A stretch of 64,000 nucleotides of DNA, taken from assembly GCF_003003125.1 (NCBI RefSeq), contig NZ_PVTZ01000012.1:30255-94254 (forward strand), in the 5' to 3' direction. A program made the position numbers and the translations under genes. Shown here piece after piece: positions 1 through 9,081 of the stretch. This DNA is from Laceyella sediminis (GTDB taxonomy: Bacteria > Bacillota > Bacilli > Thermoactinomycetales > Thermoactinomycetaceae). The notes under the pieces are model-generated. The model had not been told where the DNA came from. It saw only the letters and a program-made list of their open reading frames with translations, and ran no database searches. Every line of letters starts with the position of its first letter. Position 1 is the first letter of the stretch.

Positions 1-732
1 GAAGGAAGAGACTGGCTGCGCAAGTCGGCTGAAGCAGGTGCGTTGAGCGGCATGTTCCAATATGGGTTGTGTTTGCTTGATGGTCTGGGAGGGGCGCAGG
101 AGCTTGAGCAAAGCGAGTTCTGGCTCCAACGCGCAGCCGAAGCGGGCCATGCAGTGGCGATGCAGGTGCTGGGTACGCTCTTGTTGGAAGGCAATCTATT
201 CCCGCACCGGCAGGAAGAAGGGGAACACTGGCTCCGCCGATCAGCGGAGGAAGGGTATCCACCTGCCATGCATCAGTTGGGAAGCCGCTTGATCACGGGC
301 CATGTGCTTACCGCGCAACCCGAGGAAGGGAAGCAGTGGTTGAAACGGGCCTCGGAAGCCGAGTATGGACCTGCTATGCATGAACTGGGCTACCGGCTGC
401 TTGAAGGGGATGGCCTCGCCAAGAGCAGTTTGGAGGGTGAAGTGTTGTTGCGCCGGGCAGCCATGGTGGGAGAGGAAGGCGCCATGTTGGAGCTGGCCGG
501 GCGGCTGTTGCAAGGAGATGGGGTCGCATTTCGCTGGGAAGAAGGGTTTGAGTGGTTGCGGAAGGCAGCTGCCACCGAACTGCCGGAAGCCATGTTTTTG
601 CTAAGTTGCTATCTGCTGGACTATCCCGATTTAGCCACCCATGAGGGCGAGGCGGTAGAATGGCTACGCAAAGCGGCTCTCACTGGCCATGAAAAAGCGC
701 AAGCCTTGTTGGATGAGTTGGGAAAAGCATAA
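1..732 (+). CDS. Sel1-like repeat protein, 5' end outside the window
   Basis: The frame is open from base 1, so the start lies upstream. The 243 visible residues are a string of Sel1-type repeats of about 35-38 residues, each with an AMxxLGxxLLEG core and an EGxxWLRKAA stretch. Sel1 repeats form TPR-like alpha-alpha superhelices that usually scaffold other proteins. No signal peptide or enzymatic motif is visible in this part. A terminator follows 17 bases after the stop. The partner cannot be told from sequence. It could also be the C-terminal repeat region of a larger multidomain protein. Confidence 0.85.
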   Translation, partial: EGRDWLRKSAEAGALSGMFQYGLCLLDGLGGAQELEQSEFWLQRAAEAGHAVAMQVLGTLLLEGNLFPHRQEEGEHWLRRSAEEGYPPAMHQLGSRLITGHVLTAQPEEGKQWLKRASEAEYGPAMHELGYRLLEGDGLAKSSLEGEVLLRRAAMVGEEGAMLELAGRLLQGDGVAFRWEEGFEWLRKAAATELPEAMFLLSCYLLDYPDLATHEGEAVEWLRKAALTGHEKAQALLDELGKA

Positions 733-748
733 ATTACGCATCAGTCGG

Positions 749-785
749 AGGCTGGCCACCCATGAGGGAGGCCGGCCGTTTTCAT
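749..785 (+). terminator. Rho-independent terminator after the Sel1 gene
   Basis: GGCTGGCC (750-757) pairs with GGCCGGCC (770-777) with one G-T wobble, followed by a short T run. Confidence 0.65.
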
Positions 786-1057
786 TTGGTCTTTACTTCC
801 TGATTTGCACATTTTTTAAACAAAAAGGAATTTAAGAGAGAATGGAGAATTAACAGCGTGAATGTACGGATGACTCATTGATATTTGCTTGGGGTTGTCT
901 GATAAATCAAGTTGATACATATGAAGTGGCGGAGACATCTTTTCCTGATAAGCACCGATGGGCAAGGAAAGCGAAGGGAAAGTGGTGTTGGATTCGCCGG
1001 GGATACGCACCAGACGCACCCTGAAAACCAGATGGATGAACAAAGGGGAGATGTGCA
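786..1057. other. intergenic stretch, no gene seen
   Basis: About 270 bases between the terminator and the next ribosome binding site. The only open frames are short, lack a ribosome binding site and overlap the next gene out of frame. It presumably holds the promoter of the following gene; I cannot place one with confidence. Confidence 0.4.
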
Positions 1058-1549
1058 ATGCGTTTGAGAATGGTATGGCTGTCCGTTATCGTGGGCTTGT
1101 CGTGGATGTTGGTGGGATGGACGAATCCGCCGGCGCCAGCAGATGCGGAGGTTCCGTCCAAGTGGCAAGCCGCTCAGGGGAAGGCATTGACAGTGAGGCT
1201 AGAGCCAAGCAAAAACAAGCAGGAAGCGGTGTCCGATGTGGTGATCACATACAAACCGGATGTCGTATTGGCTTATGGGCGGGCGAAGTTTCATTTGCCT
1301 AAAGGGTTTTCTGCGGTGGCCGGAGATCTGATCAATGGCCAACCATTGACGGCGGACTATATTCAAAACGGGGGGCAAACGGTGACTCTGCCGTTCGGCG
1401 TGGATATAGGGGCGATGCGCATATTTGAGTTGCGGCTGGTCGGGAAAAAGTTGCCCTCGGCGGGACAGTATAAGTTCAGAGCGGAATATTGGGGCATTGG
1501 CATCGGCATTTACAATACGGCCGAAGCGGTGCTAGAGTTGAGAAATTAA
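1058..1549 (+). CDS. secreted protein of unknown function
   Basis: 163 residues. The start is the ATG behind a good AAAGGGGAG site (about 1040-1048). Residues 1-30 form a signal peptide: MRLRM, then a hydrophobic core, then a probable AxA-type cleavage near PADAE. The mature part is about 130 residues, predicted beta-rich, without cysteines or a recognised motif. A terminator follows, so it is probably a single-gene transcript. I do not recognise the family. A cell-surface or secreted beta-sandwich protein is a structural guess only. Confidence 0.7.
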   Translation: MRLRMVWLSVIVGLSWMLVGWTNPPAPADAEVPSKWQAAQGKALTVRLEPSKNKQEAVSDVVITYKPDVVLAYGRAKFHLPKGFSAVAGDLINGQPLTADYIQNGGQTVTLPFGVDIGAMRIFELRLVGKKLPSAGQYKFRAEYWGIGIGIYNTAEAVLELRN

Positions 1550-1555
1550 GTGCAT

Positions 1556-1588
1556 CACCCCCAGTCTTATGCGGTCGGGGGTGTTTTC
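1556..1588 (+). terminator. Rho-independent terminator
   Basis: CACCCCC (1556-1562) pairs with GGGGGTG (1577-1583), then TTTT. Confidence 0.8.
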
Positions 1589-1651
1589 TATTGCGCCGAT
1601 CATTTAAAATGAATGGCAACGGATGGTTCAATCAAGTGAGGAGGCGAAAGC

Positions 1652-2038
1652 GTGTCCATTCGCAAAATCGAACATGTCGGCGTGATGGTAAAAGATATGG
1701 ATGCTTCACTAGCTTTTTATCAACAGGTGGTGGGGATGGAATTGATCCGCCGCATTACGGTGCCTGCTGGGGGATTGGAATTGGCGTTTCTCGGTTTTCC
1801 GGGCGCAGAGGAGACGCAGGTGGAACTGATTCAGGGATATCCGAAAGCATTGCCGGAGGAGGGCAAAGTCCACCACATTGCATTTACTGTGGATGATATC
1901 GAAGAGGAATGGAATCGGTTGAAGCAACTGAATGTCTCTTTTCAAGACGAGGAGATCACCACCCTGCCCGTTGGTCGCTATTTCTTTGTACACGGCCCTG
2001 ATGGGGAGTGGATCGAATTTTTTGAACCGAAGAAGTGA
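1652..2038 (+). CDS. VOC-family metalloenzyme (glyoxalase I / methylmalonyl-CoA epimerase type)
   Basis: 128 residues from GTG, with TGAGGAGGCG (about 1636-1645) as ribosome binding site. One vicinal-oxygen-chelate module with the four expected metal ligands: His8 (IEHVGVMV), Glu58 (QVELI), His75 (VHHIAFTVDD) and Glu122 (WIEFFEP). This H/E/H/E set is typical of glyoxalase I and methylmalonyl-CoA epimerase; fosfomycin- and bleomycin-resistance relatives differ. The length fits lactoylglutathione-lyase-like proteins of Bacilli. The substrate cannot be chosen from sequence. It is monocistronic, with its own terminator. Confidence 0.85.
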   Translation: MSIRKIEHVGVMVKDMDASLAFYQQVVGMELIRRITVPAGGLELAFLGFPGAEETQVELIQGYPKALPEEGKVHHIAFTVDDIEEEWNRLKQLNVSFQDEEITTLPVGRYFFVHGPDGEWIEFFEPKK

Positions 2039-2045
2039 CGACAGA

Positions 2046-2073
2046 ACGCCATGCTTTCCAGCATGGTGTTTTT
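2046..2073 (+). terminator. Rho-independent terminator
   Basis: ACGCCATGCT (2046-2055) pairs with AGCATGGTGT (2060-2069), followed by T residues. Confidence 0.8.
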
Positions 2074-2195
2074 CAAGTCATTATGCTAGAGCGTGTCTGA
2101 TGAATAGGCCAGCGGCCAGACACACCCTAGTGGCATTTGCTGTGTTCATTGTATAATGAAGAGGGAGCGAAACAACTGATGACTTCGCAGAAGAA

Positions 2196-3905
2196 ATGAG
2201 TGAAACCATGAGTAAACCATCGATGAAACGGGTATTGCCGGCTTTTGTTATGGTTGTATTTGTGATATTTTTCACAAATGATCTGGTGGAGCAATTATTG
2301 CTGTGGGCGATCGGTGTGACCGTGCCATTGACGCTCTGCCTGACAGAAACGAGGAATCGTTTGGGACAGATTGATCGTGTGTATCAATGGTGTTGGCGCA
2401 GTTATCCGTGGTGTGCAGGACTGGGGGCGGCTTCATTTCTTTTGCCCAAGGGTAATCTTGCTGGGCTTCTCTCTGTGCCGTGGCTCGTCTTCACCGTGGT
2501 GGTGGCGGTGTACGGATGCAAACGCCTGCTTGAGCGAAATCGCCATGCATTGGAAGAGCTGGCGATGGATTGCGGTTTGCTCTACCTGGCTATCGGCGGG
2601 GGATGGTTGGCGGCAAGCCGTTTTGGGATGCCTGTTCTTCATTTCAGTGAAGAGATTGTAGCGTTGACTGGCATCCATTTTCATTATTCCGCCTTTGTGG
2701 TGCCGATCTTTGTCGGCTTATTAGGCCGTGCAGTGGACTGGCGTGCCCAATTCCCTCTTCGGTACCGGTTGATGTCCGTGGGAGTGATCACCGGCCCGAT
2801 GTTGGTGGCCATGGGCATCACTTTCTCCACCGTACTAGAGTTTGTCGCAGTTGTTTGGTTTGTCGGAGCCTTGCTACTTTATACCGCACTGCTTCTCCCC
2901 GTGGTTTGGAAGCGGGAACAGCGTGGAGGGATTCGGGCCTTGTTTTTGCTTTCTTCAGTGACTATATGGGGGACAATGGCTTTGTCTGTCATTTATAGCT
3001 TGGGGCGGATGATGCAGATTTCTTTTTTCACCATTGAGGAAATGGTTCTCCTGCATGGGATTGCCAACGCATTTGGCTTTGTGACAGCCGGAGCGTGGGC
3101 TTGGTGTGCGAGTTTGCCTCCAGAGCGCGGATTGCCGTCTGGGATTCCGCATAGTTTGCTTGCGGGAAAGGGGCGGATTGGTGCCGACATCTTGACCCGC
3201 TTGGGATGGGTTGATGAAGCACGCTACGTGCGGGGGCTGGTAGATGATTTTGCTGTTTTCGCCCGGCCTGATTTTGATCCGGATGCCGTTCATCCTTCGA
3301 TTCGATCTTTTTATGAGGATACGCTGGCCTACCGACTGGAGGCGAAAGTAGAGTGGCAAAAAGGATTCCGGCGTTTTTCCGCATGGTTTAGCCGGTTAAC
3401 TGGCCGCATCGGGCAATGTCATCTTCCTCCAGCTGGTGAAAAGGTGACGGAAATGAACAGTAGACTGGCAGCAGTGAAAGAAGTGTGCGACAGGAGAGTG
3501 GCGCCCCGCGCTTGGGTTCGCACGCATGCTGGAACGGGCCGGACGGTATTCGTGGCGGTTTACTCCATTCATACCTTCGCAGAGGAGACATATATGAACA
3601 TTGCCCTGCCGTTTCCCGGGGGCAACTTGACCGGCGTGTTGCGGCTGGAGCATGGTACGGGGGCGAAAGGGAAAAGCGATGGGTTGGTTCTGACGAGCAT
3701 TCAAGGAGTGAAGCCGGGTGATCAGGGGCTTTATTGGACCTCACGCTGGGGTTTGGTGGTTTTACCTTTGCGTGAACGGTTCCATGTCTGGGTGGATGAA
3801 GAAGGCAGGATGCAAGCTGAGCATGAGATGTGGATATGGAAATGGCGGTTTCTTCACATCCACTATCAGTTGATCCGTGAGGAGGCTGCCCAAGGGAAGC
3901 CTTAG
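2196..3905 (+). CDS. yndJ: YndJ-like polytopic membrane protein
   Basis: 569 residues. The first 305 or so hold about nine or ten hydrophobic segments. The last contains LLHGIANAFGF, the conserved HGxxNAxGF signature I associate with the YndJ family of Bacillus. The C-terminal 250 residues are soluble, with a DUF1990-like or lipocalin-like beta-rich look (FSRLTGRIGQCHLPP onward). The molecular role of the family is not established. The start at 2196 is not backed by a strong ribosome binding site; an in-frame ATG at 2223 is possible. It converges with the Crp/Fnr gene. Confidence 0.75.
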   Translation: MSETMSKPSMKRVLPAFVMVVFVIFFTNDLVEQLLLWAIGVTVPLTLCLTETRNRLGQIDRVYQWCWRSYPWCAGLGAASFLLPKGNLAGLLSVPWLVFTVVVAVYGCKRLLERNRHALEELAMDCGLLYLAIGGGWLAASRFGMPVLHFSEEIVALTGIHFHYSAFVVPIFVGLLGRAVDWRAQFPLRYRLMSVGVITGPMLVAMGITFSTVLEFVAVVWFVGALLLYTALLLPVVWKREQRGGIRALFLLSSVTIWGTMALSVIYSLGRMMQISFFTIEEMVLLHGIANAFGFVTAGAWAWCASLPPERGLPSGIPHSLLAGKGRIGADILTRLGWVDEARYVRGLVDDFAVFARPDFDPDAVHPSIRSFYEDTLAYRLEAKVEWQKGFRRFSAWFSRLTGRIGQCHLPPAGEKVTEMNSRLAAVKEVCDRRVAPRAWVRTHAGTGRTVFVAVYSIHTFAEETYMNIALPFPGGNLTGVLRLEHGTGAKGKSDGLVLTSIQGVKPGDQGLYWTSRWGLVVLPLRERFHVWVDEEGRMQAEHEMWIWKWRFLHIHYQLIREEAAQGKP

Positions 3906-3948
3906 GTTGATCCGTCCTAAGGTTGTTCTAAAAAAAATAGACAAAGCG

Positions 3949-4629
3949 TTAAGAGATGCGCTTTGCCTTACTTATGTTAGTAGATGGGGTAAGTTTCGCC
4001 AAACAAATTTCCGGCTGGGTAGACATGAGTGAATGAATAAAGCGATTGGTTAACAGAATGTAACGTTTTCCTTGCTTTTGGAAATAATCAATCTTGCACT
4101 CGCGCCGCAATTGGCTCAGACAGCGGGTGATGGTGGCGCGAGTGGAGAGGATGGCGGCAGCCAGCTCTTCATGCGTGATGGGAAAGGGCAGGGCAAGCTG
4201 ATGCTCGGTGGTCTTGGATTGGAATGGCTGAGCAAGGAAGAAAAGAAATTGGATGAGTCGATCCTCCACAAATTTGTTATGTTTGATCATTTGCAAAGTT
4301 TGTACGCGGGTCCAATATTTTCGCAATTCAGCGATAACGGAAGCGGCGATTGGAGAGTGGAGAACCTCCCGCCAATCACAGATGGAGACCTGGACGGGGC
4401 TGTGGGGGCGAAACTCACAGGTCCGATCTGGGATGAACGGTACCTCAAATATGCTTCCTTCCTGCAAGACATCCAACAAGACATGGTTGCCATCCTCTTT
4501 GGTTTCCCACAAGGTGCCATAACCGGCTTGGATTATGTACACCTTTTCGGGTTCCATTTGGACGGGGTGATGTTCAATCCACTGATCGTTGGGGCATTGA
4601 CTCAAGAATGTTTGTATGGTTTTCTCCAC
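3949..4629 (-). CDS. Crp/Fnr-family transcriptional regulator
   Basis: 226 residues. Residues 20-115 form a cyclic-nucleotide-binding-type beta roll (QAGYGTLWETKEDGN, LQEGSIFEVPFIP). A long dimerisation helix follows, then a winged helix around residues 150-205 with the recognition part ITHEELAAAILSTRATITRCL. There is no N-terminal cysteine cluster of the [4Fe-4S] FNR kind, so direct oxygen sensing is not indicated. The arginine and serine that contact cAMP in Crp are not obvious, so the effector is unknown. It is transcribed away from 4.6 kb towards yndJ. Confidence 0.85.
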   Translation of the reverse strand: MEKTIQTFLSQCPNDQWIEHHPVQMEPEKVYIIQAGYGTLWETKEDGNHVLLDVLQEGSIFEVPFIPDRTCEFRPHSPVQVSICDWREVLHSPIAASVIAELRKYWTRVQTLQMIKHNKFVEDRLIQFLFFLAQPFQSKTTEHQLALPFPITHEELAAAILSTRATITRCLSQLRRECKIDYFQKQGKRYILLTNRFIHSLMSTQPEICLAKLTPSTNISKAKRIS

Positions 4630-5162
4630 GCCTATGCCTCCGCGAAAAAAAGCTGAGAGGAGATTGCGTTTTTATTATAAAAAGGACGCAAAGTTTAGTG
4701 CAATGAGTTAAATCTAGATATATTTACTGAATATGAACCTTTATTTAACGAACCCGATTTGATGAAATACCGTTGTACTTGGGTTGTGGGGTCGTTTGAG
4801 CGAGAAAAGATCATCAAAAATGGTTAAATGAGTTGGTTAAATTGTCGTTTGAAACAGCTATGAATTCCTGTCATTTAACCATTCGGATTAACTAGATTTC
4901 AGATGATGAAAATGATTTAATTTTTATATGAATAGAAAAGCGGTTTGACGACTCACTTGAGTGGCGTAGCAAGAAGGCAGTGATCAGAGTTTTCCGCCAT
5001 TATAACCCACTTATTTCAAAAAAACGATATAAAAAGGAAATTTCGTTGTTCAACGAGCGCCGTAGACAAGTGATCTGAAAAAGGGGCACGGTTTTGAAAC
5101 CTAAGGGGGATGCCGCGCATCTATTCATCAGACAAAGTACCAGTGAGAAAGGAGAGGTTTCG
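4630..5162. other. AT-rich intergenic region, no gene seen
   Basis: About 530 bases between the divergent Crp/Fnr gene and the small ORF at 5163. There is no open frame with a ribosome binding site. It contains short AT-rich near-repeats (two GGTTAAAT copies near 4822-4840) and must hold the promoter of the regulator. Otherwise I see nothing in it. Confidence 0.4.
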
Positions 5163-5312
5163 ATGGAAAAGCAGCCGATGCCGACCGTTGGCGGCAAAAA
5201 GAGGGAAAGCAAGGAAATCCTCAAAAACAAAAAGCCGCAAAAACCAGGGACGGATGATGTGACCACTAAAGGCGATCAACCTCCTCCAGGCGGTATGCCG
5301 TCTGAAGATTGA
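5163..5312 (+). CDS. small hydrophilic protein, 49 residues
   Basis: ATG at 5163 is placed by the site AAGGAGAGG (about 5149-5157). The product is Lys/Pro/Gly-rich (MEKQPMPTVGGKKRES at the start, PPPGGMPSED at the end), with no signal peptide and no hydrophobic segment. It ends 54 bases from the stop of the convergent HTH-TPR regulator. It lacks the export signal expected of a Phr/NprX-type signalling peptide, so that link is only positional. I do not recognise the family. Confidence 0.55.
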   Translation: MEKQPMPTVGGKKRESKEILKNKKPQKPGTDDVTTKGDQPPPGGMPSED

Positions 5313-5366
5313 TGTTGGGATAACGGCACCCCATATGGTGACAGCGAAAACTGAACCTGAAATGGA

Positions 5367-6683
5367 TCAGCTTTCGCTGTCTGCCAAGGTGGTGGGTGCG
5401 TGCAACAGGGCCTCAAACCGCAGGGCCATATCGTAAAAATCAGCCGCCTTTTTGTAAGCGTTTTTCTCGTAGTAATGTCGCCCCAAATCGTGGGCCATTT
5501 TTTTTGCCAAGTTCAGCTGGTTCTTTTCGACAGCCATATCAATCAGTCTCTGCGTTTCTTTTTCATACAGCTGTTCTTGAAAGTGGGATTTGTACAATAG
5601 CGCTTTAAACATGTGAAACTCGACATAGTGATACCATTGTTGATAGGTTTCCGCGATTCGCAGGCCCTCTTTCAAATATTGATCCACTTTCCCCAAATCT
5701 TTGCGTTCCATGTAGATGAGAATCAATTCCCGGTATGTGTGCACTTTCGGTTGTTCCGCGCCGATTTTACTCCGTAGCTGGAGGCATGTCTCATAGTGCT
5801 TGATGGCGGTGTCAATTTCCCCTTTTGATTGGTATGCGCGGCCGTAATTGTATTCAATCATGCCGAGGAAGTTGACGTTTTCCGTTTTTAGCACGATTTC
5901 CAACGCCTCATCCAAACACTTGATCGCTTGGTTGTATTGGTGATTTAAGTTGTATTGCGTCGCTTTGGTGATCAGCACTTTGGCCTGATCCACTTCATTG
6001 CCCAGCTTTTTATGTATATCTAAGCTTTTTTGCGAATAGTGCAGGCAGATCGTTTTGTCCTGCGATAGATGCTGTTTAACAAGGCTGAGATTGTAAAATA
6101 GGATCGCTAAGTCTTTTTCTCCAACCCGGTTAGACAAGCGCTCAGCCAGTTCGTAATAATGGGTCGCTTTGATGTAATCTTGGGTGCTGAAAAAGATGTT
6201 GCCGCAGTTGAGATAGTAGTAGAAAAATTCGATGGTCAGGTCGGGTGGGACCTCGTCGGGAACCGATTTCTTGGACAATTGAAACACTTGCTGCGCTTCA
6301 CTAATTCGGTTGTCGGTCAGATAGTGCCGAATCAATATCGTGTAAATGTTGATTCGTGTGTCCAGCAGGTGCGATTCAAACAGGGAAATTTTCAGCAGAT
6401 ATTCATCCGTTTCATTAAGAATGCGTGTTTTTTTGTACTGGCTGATGATGTTGGCGATCCGTTGCTTTTTCTTGTTGGAATCATCGTCGCAGATGTCATC
6501 GGGAACAATGCCAAGCTTCTGGCATACGGCGCGGATGAATGGGGCGGAAGGTTTGGTTTTGCCATTTTCGATGCGGCTGAGATAAGCAACCGAACAAATG
6601 CCTTCGACCAATTCACTCTGTCGCATATTCTTCATCATGCGAAGCTGTCTTATTTTTTCTCCGATATGCATGGCCACGGCCAC
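5367..6683 (-). CDS. RRNPP-type HTH-TPR transcriptional regulator
   Basis: 438 residues. Residues 5-65 are a Cro/C1-type HTH (IGEKIRQLRMMKNMRQSEL, YLSRIENGKTKPS). The rest, from about residue 110, is a tandem TPR array (for example ATHYYELAERLSNR, AIKHYETCLQLRSK, AADFYDMALRFEAL). This is the architecture of NprR, PlcR and related peptide-binding regulators of Bacilli. The TPR domain would bind a short exported and re-imported peptide; no obvious cognate propeptide with a signal sequence lies next to it. The start could also be Met5 at 6671. A second protein of the same design lies at 40240-41637. Confidence 0.85.
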   Translation of the reverse strand: MAVAMHIGEKIRQLRMMKNMRQSELVEGICSVAYLSRIENGKTKPSAPFIRAVCQKLGIVPDDICDDDSNKKKQRIANIISQYKKTRILNETDEYLLKISLFESHLLDTRINIYTILIRHYLTDNRISEAQQVFQLSKKSVPDEVPPDLTIEFFYYYLNCGNIFFSTQDYIKATHYYELAERLSNRVGEKDLAILFYNLSLVKQHLSQDKTICLHYSQKSLDIHKKLGNEVDQAKVLITKATQYNLNHQYNQAIKCLDEALEIVLKTENVNFLGMIEYNYGRAYQSKGEIDTAIKHYETCLQLRSKIGAEQPKVHTYRELILIYMERKDLGKVDQYLKEGLRIAETYQQWYHYVEFHMFKALLYKSHFQEQLYEKETQRLIDMAVEKNQLNLAKKMAHDLGRHYYEKNAYKKAADFYDMALRFEALLHAPTTLADSES

Positions 6684-6949
6684 CTACTCTGTTAGTCAAT
6701 TCTTTAATTTTAATATACCAAAATATTGTACCAATAAACATTATTAAGTGGAATGATGGAAATGCATTTGCTACTTATGATTATCATCTTTTGCACATGA
6801 TTGATAGTGATTAAAACACGATGTTCACTATGATGGGCGGGTAGTCAAGCAGGGAGGGGCGCCACCGCTAAATGGTTCTCTTTCTCTTGGATGAGATTTC
6901 TTCTATATTAGAAAATGGATAGGCTGGACACGATAGGAGAATGGAGACA

Positions 6950-7456
6950 ATGAAGAAATCAATTTTCGTAGGGGCTTTGCTCTTGATTTTGATTGGTATC
7001 GCCATCTTGCAGAAGGGATTGCCAGGCTCATCAGAGCTTGGTCCAGGGGACCCGGCGCCCGCTTTTACGCTTGAGACCATTGACGGTCAGAAATACGCAT
7101 ACAGCCATGCCAAAGGCAAACCAGCGATCATCAGTTTTTTCGCCACGTGGTGTGATCCATGCCATAAGGAGGCTCCGCTGTTGGTGGAGTGGCATCGGAA
7201 GTACGGTTCGCAAGTGGAGTTTGTGTTTGTCAATTGGACAAAACGGGATGATGTGAAATCAGCCCAATTCTTTGCCAAAGATTATGGGATTCGGTTTCCT
7301 GTGGTGATGGATCAACAAGACCGTGTATCAAACCAGTTTCAGATTAAAGTGATTCCGACCACTTATTTTATTAATCGGGACGGGAAAATCGAGCGGATTG
7401 TCAAGGGTGTGCGTCCGGCCGATACAGAAGCATGGTTGCGTGCACAGGTCAAGTAG
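6950..7456 (+). CDS. membrane-anchored thiol-disulfide oxidoreductase (ResA/TlpA-like)
   Basis: 168 residues from ATG 6950. The in-frame ATG at 6941 sits directly on the AGGAGA site, so the later start is preferred. Residues 1-25 are a non-cleaved membrane anchor. The remainder is a thioredoxin fold with GDPAPAFTLETIDG near residue 35, the active site WCDPC (FFATWCDPCHKEAPLL) and the cis-Pro loop KVIPTTYFINRDG. The family reduces extracytoplasmic disulfides, for instance in cytochrome c maturation. No ccm/res genes are adjacent, so the partner is not known. Confidence 0.9.
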   Translation: MKKSIFVGALLLILIGIAILQKGLPGSSELGPGDPAPAFTLETIDGQKYAYSHAKGKPAIISFFATWCDPCHKEAPLLVEWHRKYGSQVEFVFVNWTKRDDVKSAQFFAKDYGIRFPVVMDQQDRVSNQFQIKVIPTTYFINRDGKIERIVKGVRPADTEAWLRAQVK

Positions 7457-7641
7457 TTATCCTGAGACGGAGATGGACGGGTGTGGCAAAGAAGGATAAC
7501 CATCTTTTTTCAATAGGTTTTGTTTCGTTTCATAACGGATAATCTATGTCGTAAGTAGATGAGGTGATAGTATCATAGGTGTCAAAGTCATGGTTTCATA
7601 GCTTTTAAAAATCACATGACACAAAGGAAGGGAATGGTAAC

Positions 7642-8259
7642 ATGTTAGGAAAAGTGGCATCCGATGTGCTTGGCCTGAGCGATGTGGGGATTGTTATCAA
7701 GCCAGAAGATTACAACAAGGTAGATACGGACGATTATGTGATGCATGAAGATAATGAGCGGATCTACTTCCTCATCAAGTCGAAGGCCGATGAGTATTGC
7801 TTCACCAACAGAGCGTTGATTCACTTGGATGGAAGCAGCGCATCGAGCAAAAAACGCACACTGTACCGGTATGACTATTGCAACTATCGCATCTCCAATG
7901 TTACCTTGGAAACCGCTGGCATGATGGATATGGACGCGGAGATCAAGTTTATGCTCGGCAAAAACATGGAGTACTCGATCGATGTACATAAAAAACATAT
8001 CAATGAGTTGAAAGACCTGTACAAATCACTCGTTCGCATCTCCATCGTGCAGGCGGACAGCGAAGCGTTGCTGGGTTTGTCCAGAAAGAGCATCGAGATG
8101 GCCTCCAACACCCTGAGCCAAATCAGAAGTACAGAAGGCATGCTCAGCCAACAATTTAAGGAATTGAACCAAATCGCGTTTGATTGGCTCGCCAGCACAA
8201 GAAGTCGTTACATGGTGACAGATTTCGGCTTTGTGTTTGATCGTTACATCAACAACTGA
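7642..8259 (+). CDS. yvbH: YvbH-like bacterial PH-domain protein
   Basis: 205 residues from ATG 7642, behind AAAGGAAGGG. The N-terminal 110 residues look like a bacterial PH domain (HEDNERIYFLIKSKADEYCF, IHLDGSSASSKKRTLYRYDY). The C-terminal part is helical. Overall it matches what I recall of Bacillus YvbH, a family of about 204 residues of unknown function. It is monocistronic, with a terminator right behind. No enzymatic motif is seen. Confidence 0.75.
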   Translation: MLGKVASDVLGLSDVGIVIKPEDYNKVDTDDYVMHEDNERIYFLIKSKADEYCFTNRALIHLDGSSASSKKRTLYRYDYCNYRISNVTLETAGMMDMDAEIKFMLGKNMEYSIDVHKKHINELKDLYKSLVRISIVQADSEALLGLSRKSIEMASNTLSQIRSTEGMLSQQFKELNQIAFDWLASTRSRYMVTDFGFVFDRYINN

Positions 8260-8276
8260 TAACGGATCATTGTCCG

Positions 8277-8310
8277 CCCGTGCATCGAATGCTCGATCAC
8301 GGGTTTTTTT
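8277..8310 (+). terminator. Rho-independent terminator after yvbH
   Basis: CCCGTG (8277-8282) pairs with CACGGG (8298-8303), then seven T. Confidence 0.85.
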
Positions 8311-8449
8311 CAGGCGAACAAAGGGGCCGACTTGGGGCGAGGAACATAAGATAACGATTGAAATGAAGCACTAGATGCGCGAAAATAAATATAAAAGTTC
8401 TTAATCGAAAGCGTTTGCAAGAGCGGATGAACTGTGAAGGGAGCGGACG

Positions 8450-8704
8450 ATGGTGGATGATCCGAGGAGTCGGATGTGGGGAGTGGGGCTCCTGTTTCTG
8501 GCTTTTGTCTTGGCTCTGCTGCTGAAACAAGCGTTTTTTGCGCATCTCTTGGGAGTCGGATTGGCGATGGTGGTCTGGACGAAGCTTGCCGCTTTGTTCC
8601 CGCGCAAACTATCTGACTTTTCACTCGCGCAAAAGGTGCTGTATGTCTTTTTGATGCTGTCGGTCTTCGGTTTGACTATGGCGTTGGTGACAAACCGAGG
8701 GTGA
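8450..8704 (+). CDS. small membrane protein
   Basis: 84 residues from ATG 8450, with GGGAGCGG about 8 bases upstream. Two to three hydrophobic segments (WGVGLLFLAFVLALLL, LGVGLAMVVW, VLYVFLMLSVFGLTMALV). No recognised family. A very strong terminator follows. Monocistronic. Confidence 0.6.
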   Translation: MVDDPRSRMWGVGLLFLAFVLALLLKQAFFAHLLGVGLAMVVWTKLAALFPRKLSDFSLAQKVLYVFLMLSVFGLTMALVTNRG

Positions 8705-8754
8705 CCGTTTGATTGGCATACGAATGGGAAGGCGCGCTTTCGCCAGTATGTGAT

Positions 8755-8798
8755 GGGAAGTGCCACACGCACTCTAGCTGTGTGGCACTTCCCGTTTT
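8755..8798 (+). terminator. strong Rho-independent terminator
   Basis: A perfect 14-bp stem: 8755-8768 pairs with 8780-8793 (core TGCCACAC/GTGTGGCA), then TTTT. Confidence 0.9.
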
Positions 8799-8865
8799 CC
8801 ATTTGTGGTTCGGGTGGGGGGGTGAGTCTTGCTATTTTTTGCTTGGGTGCAAAAAATAGCGATCC

Positions 8866-9054
8866 TTACGCGGCGTGAGCGGCGATAAACTCGTCCAGCC
8901 GTTTCTTTTGCCGCAAATGGTGGGCGAAATGCATCACGATGTGATGATACCATTCTTGGACGTTGATATAGCCGAAATACGGGTGTTTCACCTTACGGCC
9001 AGGCCATCGGAAATCACTGGACTCGTCGCTGATAAAAAAATTGTTGCATTCTTG
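8866..9054 (-). pseudogene. DinB-superfamily C-terminal remnant
   Basis: A 62-codon open stretch ends at TAA (8866-8868) and has no start codon; an in-frame TGA lies at 9055-9057. It encodes DFRWPGRKVKHPYFGYI, EWYHHIVMHFAHHLRQ and a short tail. This is the metal-site helix (HxxHHLRQ) typical of the end of DinB-like proteins. The N-terminal two thirds, including the first ligand, are gone. Inferred to be a decayed gene. Confidence 0.6.
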
Positions 9055-9081
9055 TCATAAAATCACTTAACATAAAAGAAA

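Noticed and set aside
958..1302. Plus ORF of 114 codons overlapping the secreted protein gene.
   Set aside because: Gly/Arg-rich shadow frame without ribosome site.
2088..2125. GTGTCTG...CAGACAC inverted repeat, sharing AGAGCGTGTCTG with position 63655.
   Set aside because: Twelve shared bases may be an IS-end relic, but no transposase or target duplication supports it.
4072..4656. Plus-strand ORF of 194 codons opposite the Crp/Fnr gene.
   Set aside because: No ribosome site; exact antisense of a clear regulator.
6159..6695. Plus-strand ORF of 178 codons opposite the RRNPP gene.
   Set aside because: Antisense shadow; the minus frame has HTH and TPR motifs.
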